64,000 nt of DNA, taken from positions 248,001 through 312,000 of the forward strand of contig CP001626.1 of the NCBI GenBank assembly GCA_000023185.1, given 5' to 3'. Positions 16,172 through 26,682 of the stretch are shown here, in pieces; the first letter of the stretch is position 1, and the number at the start of each line of letters is the position of its first letter. The translations under genes were made by a program, and so were the position numbers. The notes under the pieces were generated by a model. It made no database searches and was not told where the DNA came from. It was given only the letters and a program-made list of their open reading frames with translations. The stretch is from Rhizobium leguminosarum bv. trifolii WSM1325. GTDB lineage: Bacteria > Pseudomonadota > Alphaproteobacteria > Rhizobiales > Rhizobiaceae.

Positions 16172-17395
16172 CTACCAGGTTGGAAACGGATCTTCGAGAG
16201 CCGACCAGTCCCGCGGGTCCGAGCTGGCCAGGCAGTCGTCCAACGCGGTGCGGACGCCTGTCTCGTCCATATCAACACCGATGAACACGAGCTCCTGCCG
16301 ACGGTCGCCCCAAGCGCTGTCCCATCGGCTCTCGAGATGCTGGCGAAACTGTTGATGGCTAGGCCAGTCTTGTCGGGGAACGGCCGCCCACCAGAGCCCC
16401 ATAGGCTCACAGCGCCGTTGCACCCCGGCAACCGACATCAGACCCACGTGACGCGGGCGCGTGGCAAGCCAGAAATGGCCTTTGGCGCGGATTACCCCCG
16501 GCCAGGGCTCGTCCAGGAATGCTCGAAACCGCTTGGGGTCGAAGGGACGTCTCGTGCGATAGACAAAGCTCGATACCCCATATTCCTCCGTCTCCGGAAC
16601 ATGATCGCCCGGATTGTACAGTTCCTTGTGCCACAACGGGTGAGCGGCGGCTTTTGCTTCATCGAAGAGGCCTGTACTGAGGACGGTTGCAAGAGAAACC
16701 TTGCCGAAGTCCGTCTCCACCTGGCGGGCATCCGGGTTGAGTGCAGCCACCGTCTTGCGGACTTCCGCGCGGATCTCCTCGGTCGCATCGGAGATCTTGT
16801 TGATCACGACAACATCGGCAAACTCGATCTGGTCCACCAACAGGTCGATAAGCGTCCGCCGATCCTCGCTGTCGCGCTGCAGGCCGCGATCGCGAAGCAG
16901 ATCAGCGCTGGTGTAGTCGGCCAAGAGGCTTGTGGCGTCGACGACGGTCACCATCGTGTCGAGTTTCGCAAAATCGGAGAGCGAAACACCGTTTTCGTCG
17001 CGGAATGAAAAGGTTGCCGCGATAGGGCATGGCTCCGCAATGCCGGTCCCCTCTATCAACAGATAGTCGTATCGCCCCTCTTCGGCCAGTCGCCGCACTT
17101 CCGTCAGGAGATCGTTGCGCAGGGTGCAGCATATGCAGCCATTGCTGAGCTCGATCAACGTCTCCGTCGTATGCGACAGGTTACAGCCGCCGTCTCGAAT
17201 AAGACTAGCGTCTATATTCACTTCGCTCATATCGTTGACGATGACCGCGACCCGCAGGCCCTCGCGATTGGTCAACACGTGGCTGAGAAGCGTCGTCTTG
17301 CCGGCGCCGAGAAAACCCGAGAGCACCGTCACCGGCAGCCGGTCGATGCTGTTTATCAGCATCCCTTGAATGAGGGCATTCGGAGCGACTGTCAT
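16172..17395 (-). CDS. CobW/COG0523-family metal-chaperone GTPase, copy 2
   Basis: A paralogue of the 9383-10594 gene with the same landmarks: [41 protein letters not shown] and the C-terminal RRQELVFIG block. It is about 407 residues from the ATG at 17395. Two other starts are possible: a TTG at 17449 that overlaps the stop codon of the upstream giant gene, and an ATG at 17362 that gives the same N-terminal length as copy 1. The two CobW copies are each tied to one giant gene, which suggests the pair was duplicated as a unit. Its likely job is metal delivery to the product of the gene just upstream; this is inference from position. Confidence 0.9.
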   Translation of the reverse strand: MTVAPNALIQGMLINSIDRLPVTVLSGFLGAGKTTLLSHVLTNREGLRVAVIVNDMSEVNIDASLIRDGGCNLSHTTETLIELSNGCICCTLRNDLLTEVRRLAEEGRYDYLLIEGTGIAEPCPIAATFSFRDENGVSLSDFAKLDTMVTVVDATSLLADYTSADLLRDRGLQRDSEDRRTLIDLLVDQIEFADVVVINKISDATEEIRAEVRKTVAALNPDARQVETDFGKVSLATVLSTGLFDEAKAAAHPLWHKELYNPGDHVPETEEYGVSSFVYRTRRPFDPKRFRAFLDEPWPGVIRAKGHFWLATRPRHVGLMSVAGVQRRCEPMGLWWAAVPRQDWPSHQQFRQHLESRWDSAWGDRRQELVFIGVDMDETGVRTALDDCLASSDPRDWSALEDPFPTW

Positions 17396-17445
17396 TTGCG
17401 TTTTATGAGCCTCATTCGAAACCCTCTTTAACCTCGTTCGACGCG

Positions 17446-20400
17446 TCAAGCTGCAAGCTGCGGCCGGAAGACCACATCGGCATAATAGTTTGCCGAGTCA
17501 AAGGTGCTGGTCGGGAAGAGACCTGTGGTGGCAGATCCGCCGTAGGCATAGACGCCATTGCCGCCAGCCGCAGCGCTGGATAGCGCCGACAGCGGACCGT
17601 TGCTGACGCCGTTGGCGAAGAAGCCATCGGTAGCCACGTATGCACCGGTGGTGTGGTAGGAGGCGATATAGGTGGTGTTGGCGGCGATGGTGACGGGCGT
17701 TGTGAAGTTCACCGTCTGCCAGCCGCTCGCCGTGGTGTTGGTGAAGGTGGCGGTGGCAAGCTTGGTGCCGGTCGTGGTCCACAGATCGACGACGTTCTGT
17801 CCGTTGTCGTTGGCGTTGCGGTAGAACTTGATGGCGGTGACATCACCGATAACGTTCGACTGGAACTTGACGCCGACCTCGAGCTGCTGACCGTCGTTGA
17901 GGTTGGTCTGGGCCGGTGTGCTGGAGGCGTTGAACAGGCTGTAGGTCGCAGGCGCCACTGTCGCAGTGATATTGAAGGTCTCGTTGGCGGCAAGGCCGCC
18001 GAGGTCGGTTGCCGTCACCCTGACGCCATAGGTGCCGGATGTCGTCGGTGTGCCGCTGAAGGTCCGCGTCGTGGCGTTGAAGGCGAGCCAGGCAGGCAGT
18101 GCCGTGCCGTCGGCAGCCGTTGCCGTGTAGGTCAGCGTTTCACCGCTGTCGACATCGGTGAAGGTCGTTGTCGGCAGGACAAAGGAGAAGGCTGTGCCGA
18201 CGCTGGCGTTCTGGGCAGCCGTCTGAACAGCCAGCACCGGCGCGTCATTGGCGCCATGGATGGTGACGGTCAGGTTGGCCGTGGCGGTGGCGCCGGCAGT
18301 GTCGCGCATCGTGTAGCTGAAGACTTCGCTCAGCGTGTTGGTCGACTGCCGCAATGCCTGCACGGCGGCATTGGTCTCGTTGACGGCATAACTATAGACG
18401 CCCGATGCACTGAGCACGAGACTGCCATAGGCGCCGTTCAGCGCCGAACCGAGCGTGCCTGATGTCGCGCCGAAGCCGACTGCGGTCACCGCCTTGGTGT
18501 CACCGGCATCCGCATCGGTGTCGTTGGTCAGCACGTTGCCGCTGGCAACAACGCCGCCCGAACCGTTGCCCACGCCACCCTTCTCGGTCGCATCCCCGGC
18601 ATCGGCAACCGCCGTCGGCGTCGTGTTGCCTGATGTCGACACGGCGATGTTGAAGGTCTCAGTGGCGGTGAGGCCGCCAAGGTCGGTCGTCGTGACCCTG
18701 ACGCCATAGGTACCTGATGTCGTCGCCGTTCCGGAGAAGGTCCTCGTCGAGGCATTGAAGCTCAGCCAGCCAGGCAGCGCCGTGCCGTCGGCGGACGTTG
18801 CCGCATAGGCCAGCGTCTCGCCGCTGTCGACATCGGTGAAGGTCGTCGTCGGCAGCGTGAACGAGAAGGCAGAGCCGACGGTGGCGTTCTGGCTAGCCGT
18901 CTGGACCGCCAGCACCGGCGCGTCGTTGGCGCCATGGATGGTGACGGTGAGGCTGGCCGTGGCGGTGGCGCCGGCCGTGTCACGCATCGTATAGCTGAAG
19001 ACATCGCTCAGCGTGTTGGTCGACTGCCGCAATGCCTGCACGGCGGCATTGGTCTCGTTGACGGCATAGCTATAGACGCCCGATGCGCTGAGCACGAGAC
19101 TGCCATAGGTGCCGTTCAGTGCCGAACCGAGCGTGCCGGTTGTGGCGCCGAAGCGGATCGCCGTCACCGTCTTGGTGTCACCGGCATCCGTATCGGTATC
19201 GTTGGTCAGCACATTGCCGCTGGCAACCACACCACCCGAACCGTTGCCCACGCCACCCTTCTCGGTCGCATCCCCCGCATCGGCAACTGCCGTCGGCGTC
19301 GTGTTCGATCCCGACGTGCTAAACATCACATCGACCCAATAGTTCGTCGACTGGAATGTGCCTGTGGGGAAGAGGCTGGCGCTGCCATAGGTGTATACGC
19401 CGTTGCCGCTGGCCGGCGCCGTCAGAGGCCCACTCGTCACATTGGAGATGAAGTAGTCGGCGGTTGTCGAATAGTGACCGGTATTCGTGTGGTAAGACGC
19501 TGTATAGGTTTGTCCGGCCGTCAGCGCCACCGGACTGGTGAAATAGGCGATCTGCCAGCCGCTGGCGGTCTCGTTGGTGAAGGTGAGGGTCGCAAGCCGC
19601 GTACCGGTGCTCGACCATAAAGAACCGGTGTGCGTGCCCGTATCCTGGCTGCCCTTGTAGAAGCGAATCCCGGTGACGGTCCCTGCCACAGAGGTCTGGA
19701 ATTTGACCCCGAGTTCAACGGCTGAGGTATCGTCGGTGTTGACGACCGCTGGCGTCGCCGAACCGAACAGAGACGTGTAACTCGGTCCGCTGACGGTGAC
19801 CGTTCGCCCGGCGGAGGGTGTTTCAAGGTTGATGTTGTCGTCGACGGCGCGGGACCGGATCGTGTAGCTACCGGCGACCTGCGGCGACCAGCTATAGGTC
19901 CAGTTCTCATCGCCTGTCGCTGGATGCCAGCTCGCGCCGTTGTCGGTCGAAACCTCCACGCTGGCGACCACCCCGCCGCCCGTGTCGGCAGCAGTGCCCG
20001 TAATCGTCACGTTGGATCCGACGGCCACCGTCGCGGGCACCGTGATGACGGAGGTCGGTGCAACATGGTCCGTGGAACCGGTTGTAGCGACAAGCCCGGA
20101 TTGCAGCGTCCCAGGCTGAATGCCCATATCGGCAAGCAGATTGACCATTGCCTGCTGTACGCGGGGATCGGTCGGAGTCGCCTGGTTGTCGTGATTGTCG
20201 CTCAGGCCCCATGTCCAGTACACGGTACCGGCGCCGAACACCAGTGCACCGCTCGGCGCACGATAGAGCGTCAAATTGTGGGTCGACGTCGCATTGCCGG
20301 TGGTATTTCCGTAGTCAAGCAAGTAGGTGCTGACCGGAAGCGTCGTCGACGACAGCTTGACAAGGCCAGCCGGATCGAAGCCGTTATCGACCGCTTCGTC

Positions 20401-22632
20401 CCATTCGTAACCAAGATAGTTTTTGGTGAGCGTTGCGGTCTGGCCAGGCTGAAGATTGGCAACACTCGTATTGCGCCAGAAGCGCAGGTTGGCGTCGTCA
20501 TATCCGACCGTGATGGCGGCGAGATTGCTGCCGACATCATCGACCTTGAACAACTGTCCGGTCAGTGAGTTTTCCGGGTTTCCACCGCCGACGGCGGGTG
20601 GGCTGAGGCGCGGATCACGGAATGTGCCTGTCCATTCGTTCGAAGGGTCGATGCTCGCGCCGGGCGAAAATGTCTCCTTATAGGTGATCAGAGTGCGATA
20701 GGGCGTGCCGTCGGCGCTATAGGCATTGCCCCAACGGGTGCGCCAATAGACCTCGTTACCGCTCCAGAACATCAGGTTGACGCCCGCATCGCGCGCTGCT
20801 TCGACATTGGTCCGCTGCTGACCAGACCAGTATTCGTCATGCCCAGCATCAACATAGGTCTTGTGATTGAGCAACAGGCTGCCATAGCGGTCGGCGTCGA
20901 CACCCGACAGGTAGGAGACGTCATAGCCGTTCTGTTCCAGCCAGTAGATGCCCGCATATTCGGCGCCGAACAGATAATCCTGCGGACCGGCAAAAGTGCC
21001 AACCCCGCCGCGGGTCGCGATCGGTCTGTTGTAGCTGACCGCATAGGCGCGACCCGCACCCTGCCCCGTCGCCGGACCGTTGCCGCCATAGAGGTTTGCG
21101 CCACCCCAACCGTTGTAAGCTTGCCAGGTCTGGTCTGCCGTCTGAAAGACGATGTCGCTGTGGCTGTCGTCGTCGCGCACGATGAACGGGATGTGATTTT
21201 CGCCGGAGGTGCCATCCTGACGCACGAGCTTGGCGATATAGACGCCTGATACGGCGTCCTCGGGTGCGGTCCACGAGGCCGACACGGCCCAATTGCCGGC
21301 ATCGACCGTGCCGGTCGTCGCATTGCGCAACGGATTAGGTTGATTCTGCAATCCGGTATGCTGAATGGTGTCGACCTTGCGCGCGCCCATGCCGCCATAA
21401 TAGCCGAGCCGGTATATATCGATCCGATAGTTGGTGGAATTCGTATTGATCTTGAAGCTGATCGTCTTGCCATTGTCGACGCTGATGTCGGTCGCAAATC
21501 CCTCGATGTTGGAGCTACCGGCACCGTCGATGCCCCACTCGCTCTCTGGGTTACCCTGCTTCTGATTTTCCAGCACGATCAGGTTGCTTGCCGCAGCCGC
21601 GGCCGCCAGATTTTGCGTCGTCAACGACCGCTGCGTTGAAGGTGGCGTCGTCACCGAGCCGGAAAGAGTGCCGATACCCTTGGATGTGGCGGTGCCCGTT
21701 CCGATTTCTCCGCCGCCTGGCAACGATCCGTTCAAGATCGGCGAATCCGTCCATGTTGCGGTCCCGCGCCAGCCCGAGAGAGGGGAAAGGTTACGATCGA
21801 GAAGCGGGTCGCTGATCGAGGCGCCGATGGCCCGCTTGATCGTCGATACAAAGTCCGGCCCCTCGGTCAGCCTGGTTCCCGGTAATTGACCGTCCTGTTG
21901 GAGCACGGCGCCGCCATGGGCCCAATCGAGAATCCGCGTAGGAGAGGTAAAATAACCGCATCCGCACACACCAAAGGGCATGCCAAAAGCCAGCGAGTTA
22001 ACTCCATCATGCTGCGCGGTCGCCTGCGCTGACGGGCTCGATTCGAGGATGACGACGTTGCCCGAGTGCGCACGCTCGCCCGTCACCGCGGCAGAACCCT
22101 GTCCCGAAACTATCGGTGAAGAGCTTTGCGACAGATACGGAGCCAAAGGATCGTCGCCTATGAGGCTCATTCCAGCGTAGGTGCGATAAAGGGACGATTG
22201 AGCCCCGAATGCGACACCGTGCGCGTCCCGCTCGAAACTTGCAAAACCAGGCGTGTGGGCGAACAACCGAGACGCGGCAGTGTCCCCGCTTCGAACCCCT
22301 GTCTCGCGATTTGCTGTGAAAGCGTCAGGCAGGGCAGGCAAGGGCAGCGCTAGGTGGTTGATATCCACCCCACCTTCCGCGTCGCCAATCACGCCCCCAC
22401 TCGGACCAACATCGTGCTCGTTGAGCGCCGCGTTGTTGTAGGGATTGTCGACAAGCGTACCATCATGCTTGTTTCCATCGGCCGTCTGCACGGATGTCGC
22501 AAGTTGAGCACTATCCTCGCGCTTATCGGCAGGCTTGCCAGGCCTTCCCTTTCCGCCGACGGTCAGCCATCGGGGAACCAACGAATCCAGCAGGAGTGAG
22601 CGTGATGTCCACCGGCGAGCGTTGCGATACAT
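17446..22632 (-). CDS. Giant protein: dimethylformamidase-beta-like domain with DUF4082 and VCBS repeats, copy 2
   Basis: 1,728 residues from an ATG at 22632 with a good Shine-Dalgarno (AGAGGG). A polar, apparently unstructured N-terminal 340 residues precedes the dimethylformamidase-like domain (about 350-850), which has [20 protein letters not shown] near 596 and [10 protein letters not shown]. An Ig-like domain and one DUF4082 domain (about 950-1100) follow. Two nearly identical 226-residue units then each hold a VCBS-like domain ([20 protein letters not shown]) and a putative-Ig domain ([11 protein letters not shown]). A final DUF4082 domain ends in FRPQLAA, as in copy 1. There is no Sec signal and no RTX motif. 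The architecture points to a secreted or surface adhesin-like enzyme. The catalytic function is unproven. Confidence 0.87.
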   Translation of the reverse strand: MYRNARRWTSRSLLLDSLVPRWLTVGGKGRPGKPADKREDSAQLATSVQTADGNKHDGTLVDNPYNNAALNEHDVGPSGGVIGDAEGGVDINHLALPLPALPDAFTANRETGVRSGDTAASRLFAHTPGFASFERDAHGVAFGAQSSLYRTYAGMSLIGDDPLAPYLSQSSSPIVSGQGSAAVTGERAHSGNVVILESSPSAQATAQHDGVNSLAFGMPFGVCGCGYFTSPTRILDWAHGGAVLQQDGQLPGTRLTEGPDFVSTIKRAIGASISDPLLDRNLSPLSGWRGTATWTDSPILNGSLPGGGEIGTGTATSKGIGTLSGSVTTPPSTQRSLTTQNLAAAAAASNLIVLENQKQGNPESEWGIDGAGSSNIEGFATDISVDNGKTISFKINTNSTNYRIDIYRLGYYGGMGARKVDTIQHTGLQNQPNPLRNATTGTVDAGNWAVSASWTAPEDAVSGVYIAKLVRQDGTSGENHIPFIVRDDDSHSDIVFQTADQTWQAYNGWGGANLYGGNGPATGQGAGRAYAVSYNRPIATRGGVGTFAGPQDYLFGAEYAGIYWLEQNGYDVSYLSGVDADRYGSLLLNHKTYVDAGHDEYWSGQQRTNVEAARDAGVNLMFWSGNEVYWRTRWGNAYSADGTPYRTLITYKETFSPGASIDPSNEWTGTFRDPRLSPPAVGGGNPENSLTGQLFKVDDVGSNLAAITVGYDDANLRFWRNTSVANLQPGQTATLTKNYLGYEWDEAVDNGFDPAGLVKLSSTTLPVSTYLLDYGNTTGNATSTHNLTLYRAPSGALVFGAGTVYWTWGLSDNHDNQATPTDPRVQQAMVNLLADMGIQPGTLQSGLVATTGSTDHVAPTSVITVPATVAVGSNVTITGTAADTGGGVVASVEVSTDNGASWHPATGDENWTYSWSPQVAGSYTIRSRAVDDNINLETPSAGRTVTVSGPSYTSLFGSATPAVVNTDDTSAVELGVKFQTSVAGTVTGIRFYKGSQDTGTHTGSLWSSTGTRLATLTFTNETASGWQIAYFTSPVALTAGQTYTASYHTNTGHYSTTADYFISNVTSGPLTAPASGNGVYTYGSASLFPTGTFQSTNYWVDVMFSTSGSNTTPTAVADAGDATEKGGVGNGSGGVVASGNVLTNDTDTDAGDTKTVTAIRFGATTGTLGSALNGTYGSLVLSASGVYSYAVNETNAAVQALRQSTNTLSDVFSYTMRDTAGATATASLTVTIHGANDAPVLAVQTASQNATVGSAFSFTLPTTTFTDVDSGETLAYAATSADGTALPGWLSFNASTRTFSGTATTSGTYGVRVTTTDLGGLTATETFNIAVSTSGNTTPTAVADAGDATEKGGVGNGSGGVVASGNVLTNDTDADAGDTKAVTAVGFGATSGTLGSALNGAYGSLVLSASGVYSYAVNETNAAVQALRQSTNTLSEVFSYTMRDTAGATATANLTVTIHGANDAPVLAVQTAAQNASVGTAFSFVLPTTTFTDVDSGETLTYTATAADGTALPAWLAFNATTRTFSGTPTTSGTYGVRVTATDLGGLAANETFNITATVAPATYSLFNASSTPAQTNLNDGQQLEVGVKFQSNVIGDVTAIKFYRNANDNGQNVVDLWTTTGTKLATATFTNTTASGWQTVNFTTPVTIAANTTYIASYHTTGAYVATDGFFANGVSNGPLSALSSAAAGGNGVYAYGGSATTGLFPTSTFDSANYYADVVFRPQLAA
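17960..19300. repeat. Two tandem 678-bp coding repeats
   Basis: Matching landmarks, for example the CCGTTGCCCACGCCACCC block near 18561 and again near 19241, are spaced 678 bp (226 codons) apart. The encoded VCBS/Ig units differ at few positions, so the duplication looks recent or is kept similar by gene conversion. Confidence 0.75.
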
Positions 22633-23210
22633 GGCGGGGCCCTCTCTCGCGAGATTATCGGGATCGATTCTACGGGGATCGTTTGCTACGAAGCCCTGAA
22701 TGATAGCCCAAAAATAAGCGAGTAGGTCCTACGCCTTTCGCTCTACAGGCGGTATCCTTTGGGCAACGGCATTGTTGGCATCGGCCACGTGATGCGCGAG
22801 ACACGCAAGGTGTTCGTTTCGGGGCATTTTTTCCTTTGCTCCGACCGTTAAGGCGGCGCCGCCGGTCAATATCAACGTCTCGAAATCGACGATCCAAACA
22901 ATGGCTCTGCCGCAAGGGATCGTTGTCCTGCGCGGCGAGCGCGCCTCTTCCTGCGCATGATCACCTGATTTCCCGGGCCAATGCCTCTGTATCGCAACGA
23001 AGGTGTATGTTGCTGCCCGGTTTAGGTTAAGCACCCTCCCCCACCTCATCAATAGTGATTAGGCGAAGCAAACAACCGCCACCTTCCTCAAGGCTTCGCC
23101 AGATTGCACACTGGCATTACGGCTTCGGACCTGGTGCCCGACGCTCGCGTAACGCGTAAGGCGTTGAACCGGTGTCCGTTTAAGGATGCTATTGCAGGCT
23201 GGACATGTAA
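22633..23210. promoter_or_regulatory. Divergent intergenic region between the giant gene and the export gene
   Basis: No supported gene in 578 bp. It must hold the promoters of the minus-strand giant gene and of the plus-strand export gene. At 23149-23164 it contains GTAACGCGTAAGGCGT. Parts of this recur upstream of other transcription units in the locus: GTAACGCGTAAG at 32559-32570, and CGCGTAAGGCGT on the minus strand at 39127-39138. Confidence 0.5.
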
Positions 23211-24521
23211 ATGAAGCTATCGTATCGCGTTCTCAACGTGTTTTTTCCGGCGACACTTGTCATCAGTACACTGGTCTTTCTTGCCGGAACTGTACCGCCG
23301 GCTCTCGCCAATGACGCTGCTTTTGCTCCGCAAACGAAAATCCGTCTGACGATTGTCCAATGGATGCAGTCCAAAGGCCAATATGAAAGATGGGATGCGC
23401 TTGGCGGCGAATACACCGTCTCGGATGAAGGCGCTGTCTTTCTGCCCTTTCTTGGATCCGTTTCCGTCGGCAATCTCGATAACACCAGCCTCACAACCGA
23501 GATTGCCAAGCGTTTGCAAGAAAAAATCGGATTGGTTCAGCCACCCGCCGTCACCATCGAAATTCTTGAATACCCGCCAATCTATGTCGTCGGAGACGTA
23601 ACCACGCCTGGGGAGTACAAATTCCGTTCCGGACTTACCGTCCTGCAATCCCTGGCAATGAGCGGTGGCCCATTCCGCGCCACAAGTCAGCAGCAATCGC
23701 AGACGATCAAACTCGCAGGCGAATTGCGGGAAATCGACCACTCGCTGCTGCGCAGCACTGCCAAATTAGCACGGCTCCAAGCAGAGATGATCGGGGCAAA
23801 GGAGATCTCGTTCGATCAGACGGTCGGCGTCGATCAGCGATACGCTGCGGGAATATACAACGAGGAACGGGTTATTTTTCAGGCTCGTGCAAATGCGCTG
23901 GACAGGCAGTCGAAGGCGCTCACGGAATTGCGTGATCTTTTGAACAGTGAAGTCGGCATGCTGGGCGAGAAGGTGCAGGGCTCGGAGGACAATATCAAAT
24001 CTATCGAGGAGCAGCTGACCAGCGTCAAAACGCTGGTTTCGAAAGGCCTCACACTCTCGTCGCGTCAATTGGATCTGGAACGGTTGCTCACCACCTACCG
24101 CTCCGATCGGCTCGACCTTGTCACCGCCATCATGCGGGGCCGTCAGGCGATCAGTGAGACAACGCGAAATCTTGAGGGGCTTTATGACACGCGGCGAAGC
24201 GAAGTCGCTTCCGAATTGCAGTCGGAACAGGCAAGCCTCGATCAGTTCAAATTGAAGCGCGAGATGACGCAAAAACTGCTTCTCGATGACCTTGCGGCAG
24301 GAGGCTCGACTACCACCGACGAGGCGCTCCCGCTGACGTTTACGGTGAGCCGGCGAAGCGAAGGGCAAATCAGGCAGTTCCAGGCCTCCGAAACAACGGC
24401 GCTGATCCCGGGTGATGTTGTGAGGGTCGTTCGAACCCCAATTGCCGATCCGGTGTCTCAGGCCGCGCCCGCCGACCTGTCGCGTGAAACTGAGACACAC
24501 GCCAGTCAGGCAAGCCAGTGA
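23211..24521 (+). CDS. Polysaccharide export protein, ExoF-like
   Basis: This 436-residue protein has a signal-like N-terminus (FFPATLVISTLVFLAGTVPPALA). It continues with a Poly_export domain (GEYTVSDEGAVFLPFLGSV), an SLBB-type segment (PPIYVVGDVTTPGEYKFRSG) and a long coiled coil in the second half. This matches the ExoF/Wza-related periplasmic or outer-membrane proteins that help export exopolysaccharide in rhizobia; ExoF-type members have this length and coiled coil. It is the first gene of the locus on this strand and precedes the flippase gene by 228 bp. The C-terminal stretch FQASETTALIPGDVVRVVR is a second SLBB-like end. The function call is secure; the polymer is unknown. Confidence 0.88.
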   Translation: MKLSYRVLNVFFPATLVISTLVFLAGTVPPALANDAAFAPQTKIRLTIVQWMQSKGQYERWDALGGEYTVSDEGAVFLPFLGSVSVGNLDNTSLTTEIAKRLQEKIGLVQPPAVTIEILEYPPIYVVGDVTTPGEYKFRSGLTVLQSLAMSGGPFRATSQQQSQTIKLAGELREIDHSLLRSTAKLARLQAEMIGAKEISFDQTVGVDQRYAAGIYNEERVIFQARANALDRQSKALTELRDLLNSEVGMLGEKVQGSEDNIKSIEEQLTSVKTLVSKGLTLSSRQLDLERLLTTYRSDRLDLVTAIMRGRQAISETTRNLEGLYDTRRSEVASELQSEQASLDQFKLKREMTQKLLLDDLAAGGSTTTDEALPLTFTVSRRSEGQIRQFQASETTALIPGDVVRVVRTPIADPVSQAAPADLSRETETHASQASQ

Positions 24522-24749
24522 CCCGCGAAAAGCATGTATTACAAACGAGCTCGCAGCGGACGATTGAGCAGCACCAAGGCGTTCCGACTACGTGCGCGAC
24601 AAGCTGTTATAAACCCGACCAGGTCTTGAATTCGCTCCCTGCCCCAACAGGAATGCCTTTGCCGCATATCTCCGAAGCGGCGTTGGTAAACATGTCGGCG
24701 ACAGCGCGCCGGAGATCCCGCCCCACAGCATAGCGGCCAAGGATGATTG

Positions 24750-26258
24750 ATGACTTTGCGCATGATCCCAGCCAGTGGGCAGACTTATACCCAGATCCTC
24801 AAGTCGACGATGCTGATGGGCGGTTCCTCGCTCGTGAACGTCGCTTTAAGCATCATTCGCAACAAGGCCCTGGCCGTTCTGCTTGGGCCTGAAGGCGTGG
24901 GGCTCATGGGCCTCTACCAGTCAATCGTCGATATCGCGCAAACGGCCGCTGGCCTGGGACTGGGCGGCAGCGGGGTGCGACAGGTCGCCGAGGCCGCCGG
25001 TACCGGCGACGAAGCGAGGATCGCACAGTCGGCGAAGGCGTTGAGACGCATATCGATAGTACTCGGGGTGGTTGGCGCGCTCCTTCTTGCGGCGCTGGCA
25101 TTTCCCGTCTCGGGGTTCACCTTCGGCGCCTACCAGCACGCCGGTGGCATCGCACTGCTCTCGCTCGCCGTATTTTTCCGGATAGTGTCGTCCGGGCAGA
25201 CGGCGTTGATCCAGGGCTTACGTGGCATTGCAAATCTTGCCCGCATCAATGTGCTCACAGGTTTTTTCGGCACGGTTATCACGGTCCCGCTGATTTACCT
25301 GTTCGGCGCGCAGGCGATCGCACCCTCCGTCGTAGCGATTGCGGCCGTCACAACACTCTCCACCTGGTGGTACAGCAGACGGATAGGCGCACACTCGCCG
25401 CGAATGTCGGCTCGCCAATTTGGCCAAGAGTGGGCACCTCTGCTGAGATTTGGCGCCGTGTTCATGGCGAGCGGACTTCTAACCTTCGGCGCGGCCTATG
25501 CCATCCGCATCATCATATTGAAGGATGGGGGCGTGATGGCCGCAGGATTGTATCAGGCAGCCTGGGGGTTGGGCGGTCTCTATGCCGGCTTCATTTTGCA
25601 GGCGATGGGAACGGACTTCTATCCGCGCCTGACCACGACTGCGGATAATCATGCCGAATGCAACCGCCTGGTTAACGAACAGATGGAAATCAGCATCCTT
25701 CTTGCCGGCCCCGGTCTGCTCGCCACTTTGACGTTGGCGCCGCTCATGATGAGCCTATTCTATTCTTCGGAGTTTCATGGCGCGGTTGATCTCTTGCGCT
25801 GGATCTGCCTTGGCATGATGCTCAGGATCATCGCGTGGCCGATGGGTTTCATCATCCTGGCGAAGCGTGCACAATCCATTTTCTTCTGGACGGAGGTGGC
25901 GGCCACGCTCGTGCATGTAGGGCTGGCATGGCACTTCGTATCGAAGTTCGGTACGCCAGGAGCCGGCATGGCGTTTTTCGGCCTCTACGTCTGGCATAGC
26001 ATCCTCATTTACGTGATCGTGCGGCGGCTTACCGGCTTCCGCGGATCCGCAGCCAACCGCAGGCACGTGCTGCTTTTCCTGCCTGCATCGGTGCTGGTAT
26101 TCTCGGCGTTTTGGGTCTTGCCGTTATGGCCGGCGATAGGGATCGGCACCTTGGCCGTAGCTCTGACTGGGATCTACTCGCTGCGCATGCTGGTCCAGCT
26201 TCTTCCGCCCGAAGTGATGCCTGCAGTGATCAGAGGATGGATCGCGAAGTTCGCCTAG
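24750..26258 (+). CDS. Lipid-linked oligosaccharide flippase (Wzx-type)
   Basis: This 502-residue polytopic membrane protein, with about 12-14 hydrophobic segments, belongs to the polysaccharide biosynthesis/MATE-like flippases. The opening KSTMLMGGSSLVNVALSIIRNKALAVLLGP and GVGLMGLYQSIVDI are typical of WzxE-like O-antigen flippases. It would turn the undecaprenyl-linked repeat unit to the periplasmic face for the polymerase at 42549-43874. The ATG at 24750 has AAGGA six bases upstream; the TTG just before it is less likely. The TAG stop codon lies within the left terminal repeat of a MITE, so the original end of the gene may have been altered by that insertion. Confidence 0.9.
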   Translation: MTLRMIPASGQTYTQILKSTMLMGGSSLVNVALSIIRNKALAVLLGPEGVGLMGLYQSIVDIAQTAAGLGLGGSGVRQVAEAAGTGDEARIAQSAKALRRISIVLGVVGALLLAALAFPVSGFTFGAYQHAGGIALLSLAVFFRIVSSGQTALIQGLRGIANLARINVLTGFFGTVITVPLIYLFGAQAIAPSVVAIAAVTTLSTWWYSRRIGAHSPRMSARQFGQEWAPLLRFGAVFMASGLLTFGAAYAIRIIILKDGGVMAAGLYQAAWGLGGLYAGFILQAMGTDFYPRLTTTADNHAECNRLVNEQMEISILLAGPGLLATLTLAPLMMSLFYSSEFHGAVDLLRWICLGMMLRIIAWPMGFIILAKRAQSIFFWTEVAATLVHVGLAWHFVSKFGTPGAGMAFFGLYVWHSILIYVIVRRLTGFRGSAANRRHVLLFLPASVLVFSAFWVLPLWPAIGIGTLAVALTGIYSLRMLVQLLPPEVMPAVIRGWIAKFA

Positions 26259-26608
26259 AGCCTTTCCGGGTCAGATTGAATCATTCTGCCGGAACAGGTG
26301 TTCGTCCGGGAAAAGGCGATTGGCGAAGGGCATACCCCAAGGTACGTCCGAGCCGATCGCCTCTGATCCAGGTGGAGAGATGCCCGGCCCACCGGCCGCA
26401 CTGCTTCGCCATGCGAAGCAATGCGGCCGGCAATTCTAGAGTCTTGCAGATTTGCTGGGCAAATCTGCGGGGGTTGGCTGAAACGGGCCTGCCTGATCGA
26501 CCTGCCGGCTTGGCCGTAGAGCTTGGCTTCGACGCGCGCCGGCCGGGGTCGACCATCCGACTCCGTTTGAGCCAACAGAATGCTTCAAATTGACCAGGAA
26601 AGGCTCTA
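26256..26608. mobile_element. 353-bp MITE with 33-bp terminal inverted repeats
   Basis: Left end TAGAGCCTTTCCGGGTCAGA (26256-26288 in full) and the inverted right end TAGAGCCTTTCCTGGTCAAT (26576-26608) agree at about 29 of 33 positions. The element begins and ends in TA, as IS630/Tc1-type MITEs do. It has no convincing coding content. Its first three bases form the stop codon of the flippase gene. Confidence 0.75.
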
Positions 26609-26610
26609 AC

Positions 26611-26638
26611 AAAAAATGCGCATCGAAGCGATGCGCAT
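26611..26638 (-). terminator. Rho-independent terminator of the amino-sugar operon
   Basis: On the minus strand a perfect 10-bp stem (ATGCGCATCG / CGATGCGCAT, three-base loop) is followed by six T residues, 45 bp after the stop codon of the DegT gene at 26683. Confidence 0.85.
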
Positions 26639-26682
26639 CAGGTCCTGCGGCACAACAAAGATTGCATCACGCAATCAGGAAA

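Noticed and set aside
26111..26593. 160-codon plus-strand open frame across the flippase end
   Set aside because: It spans the flippase C-terminus in another frame and the MITE, with no protein-like content.
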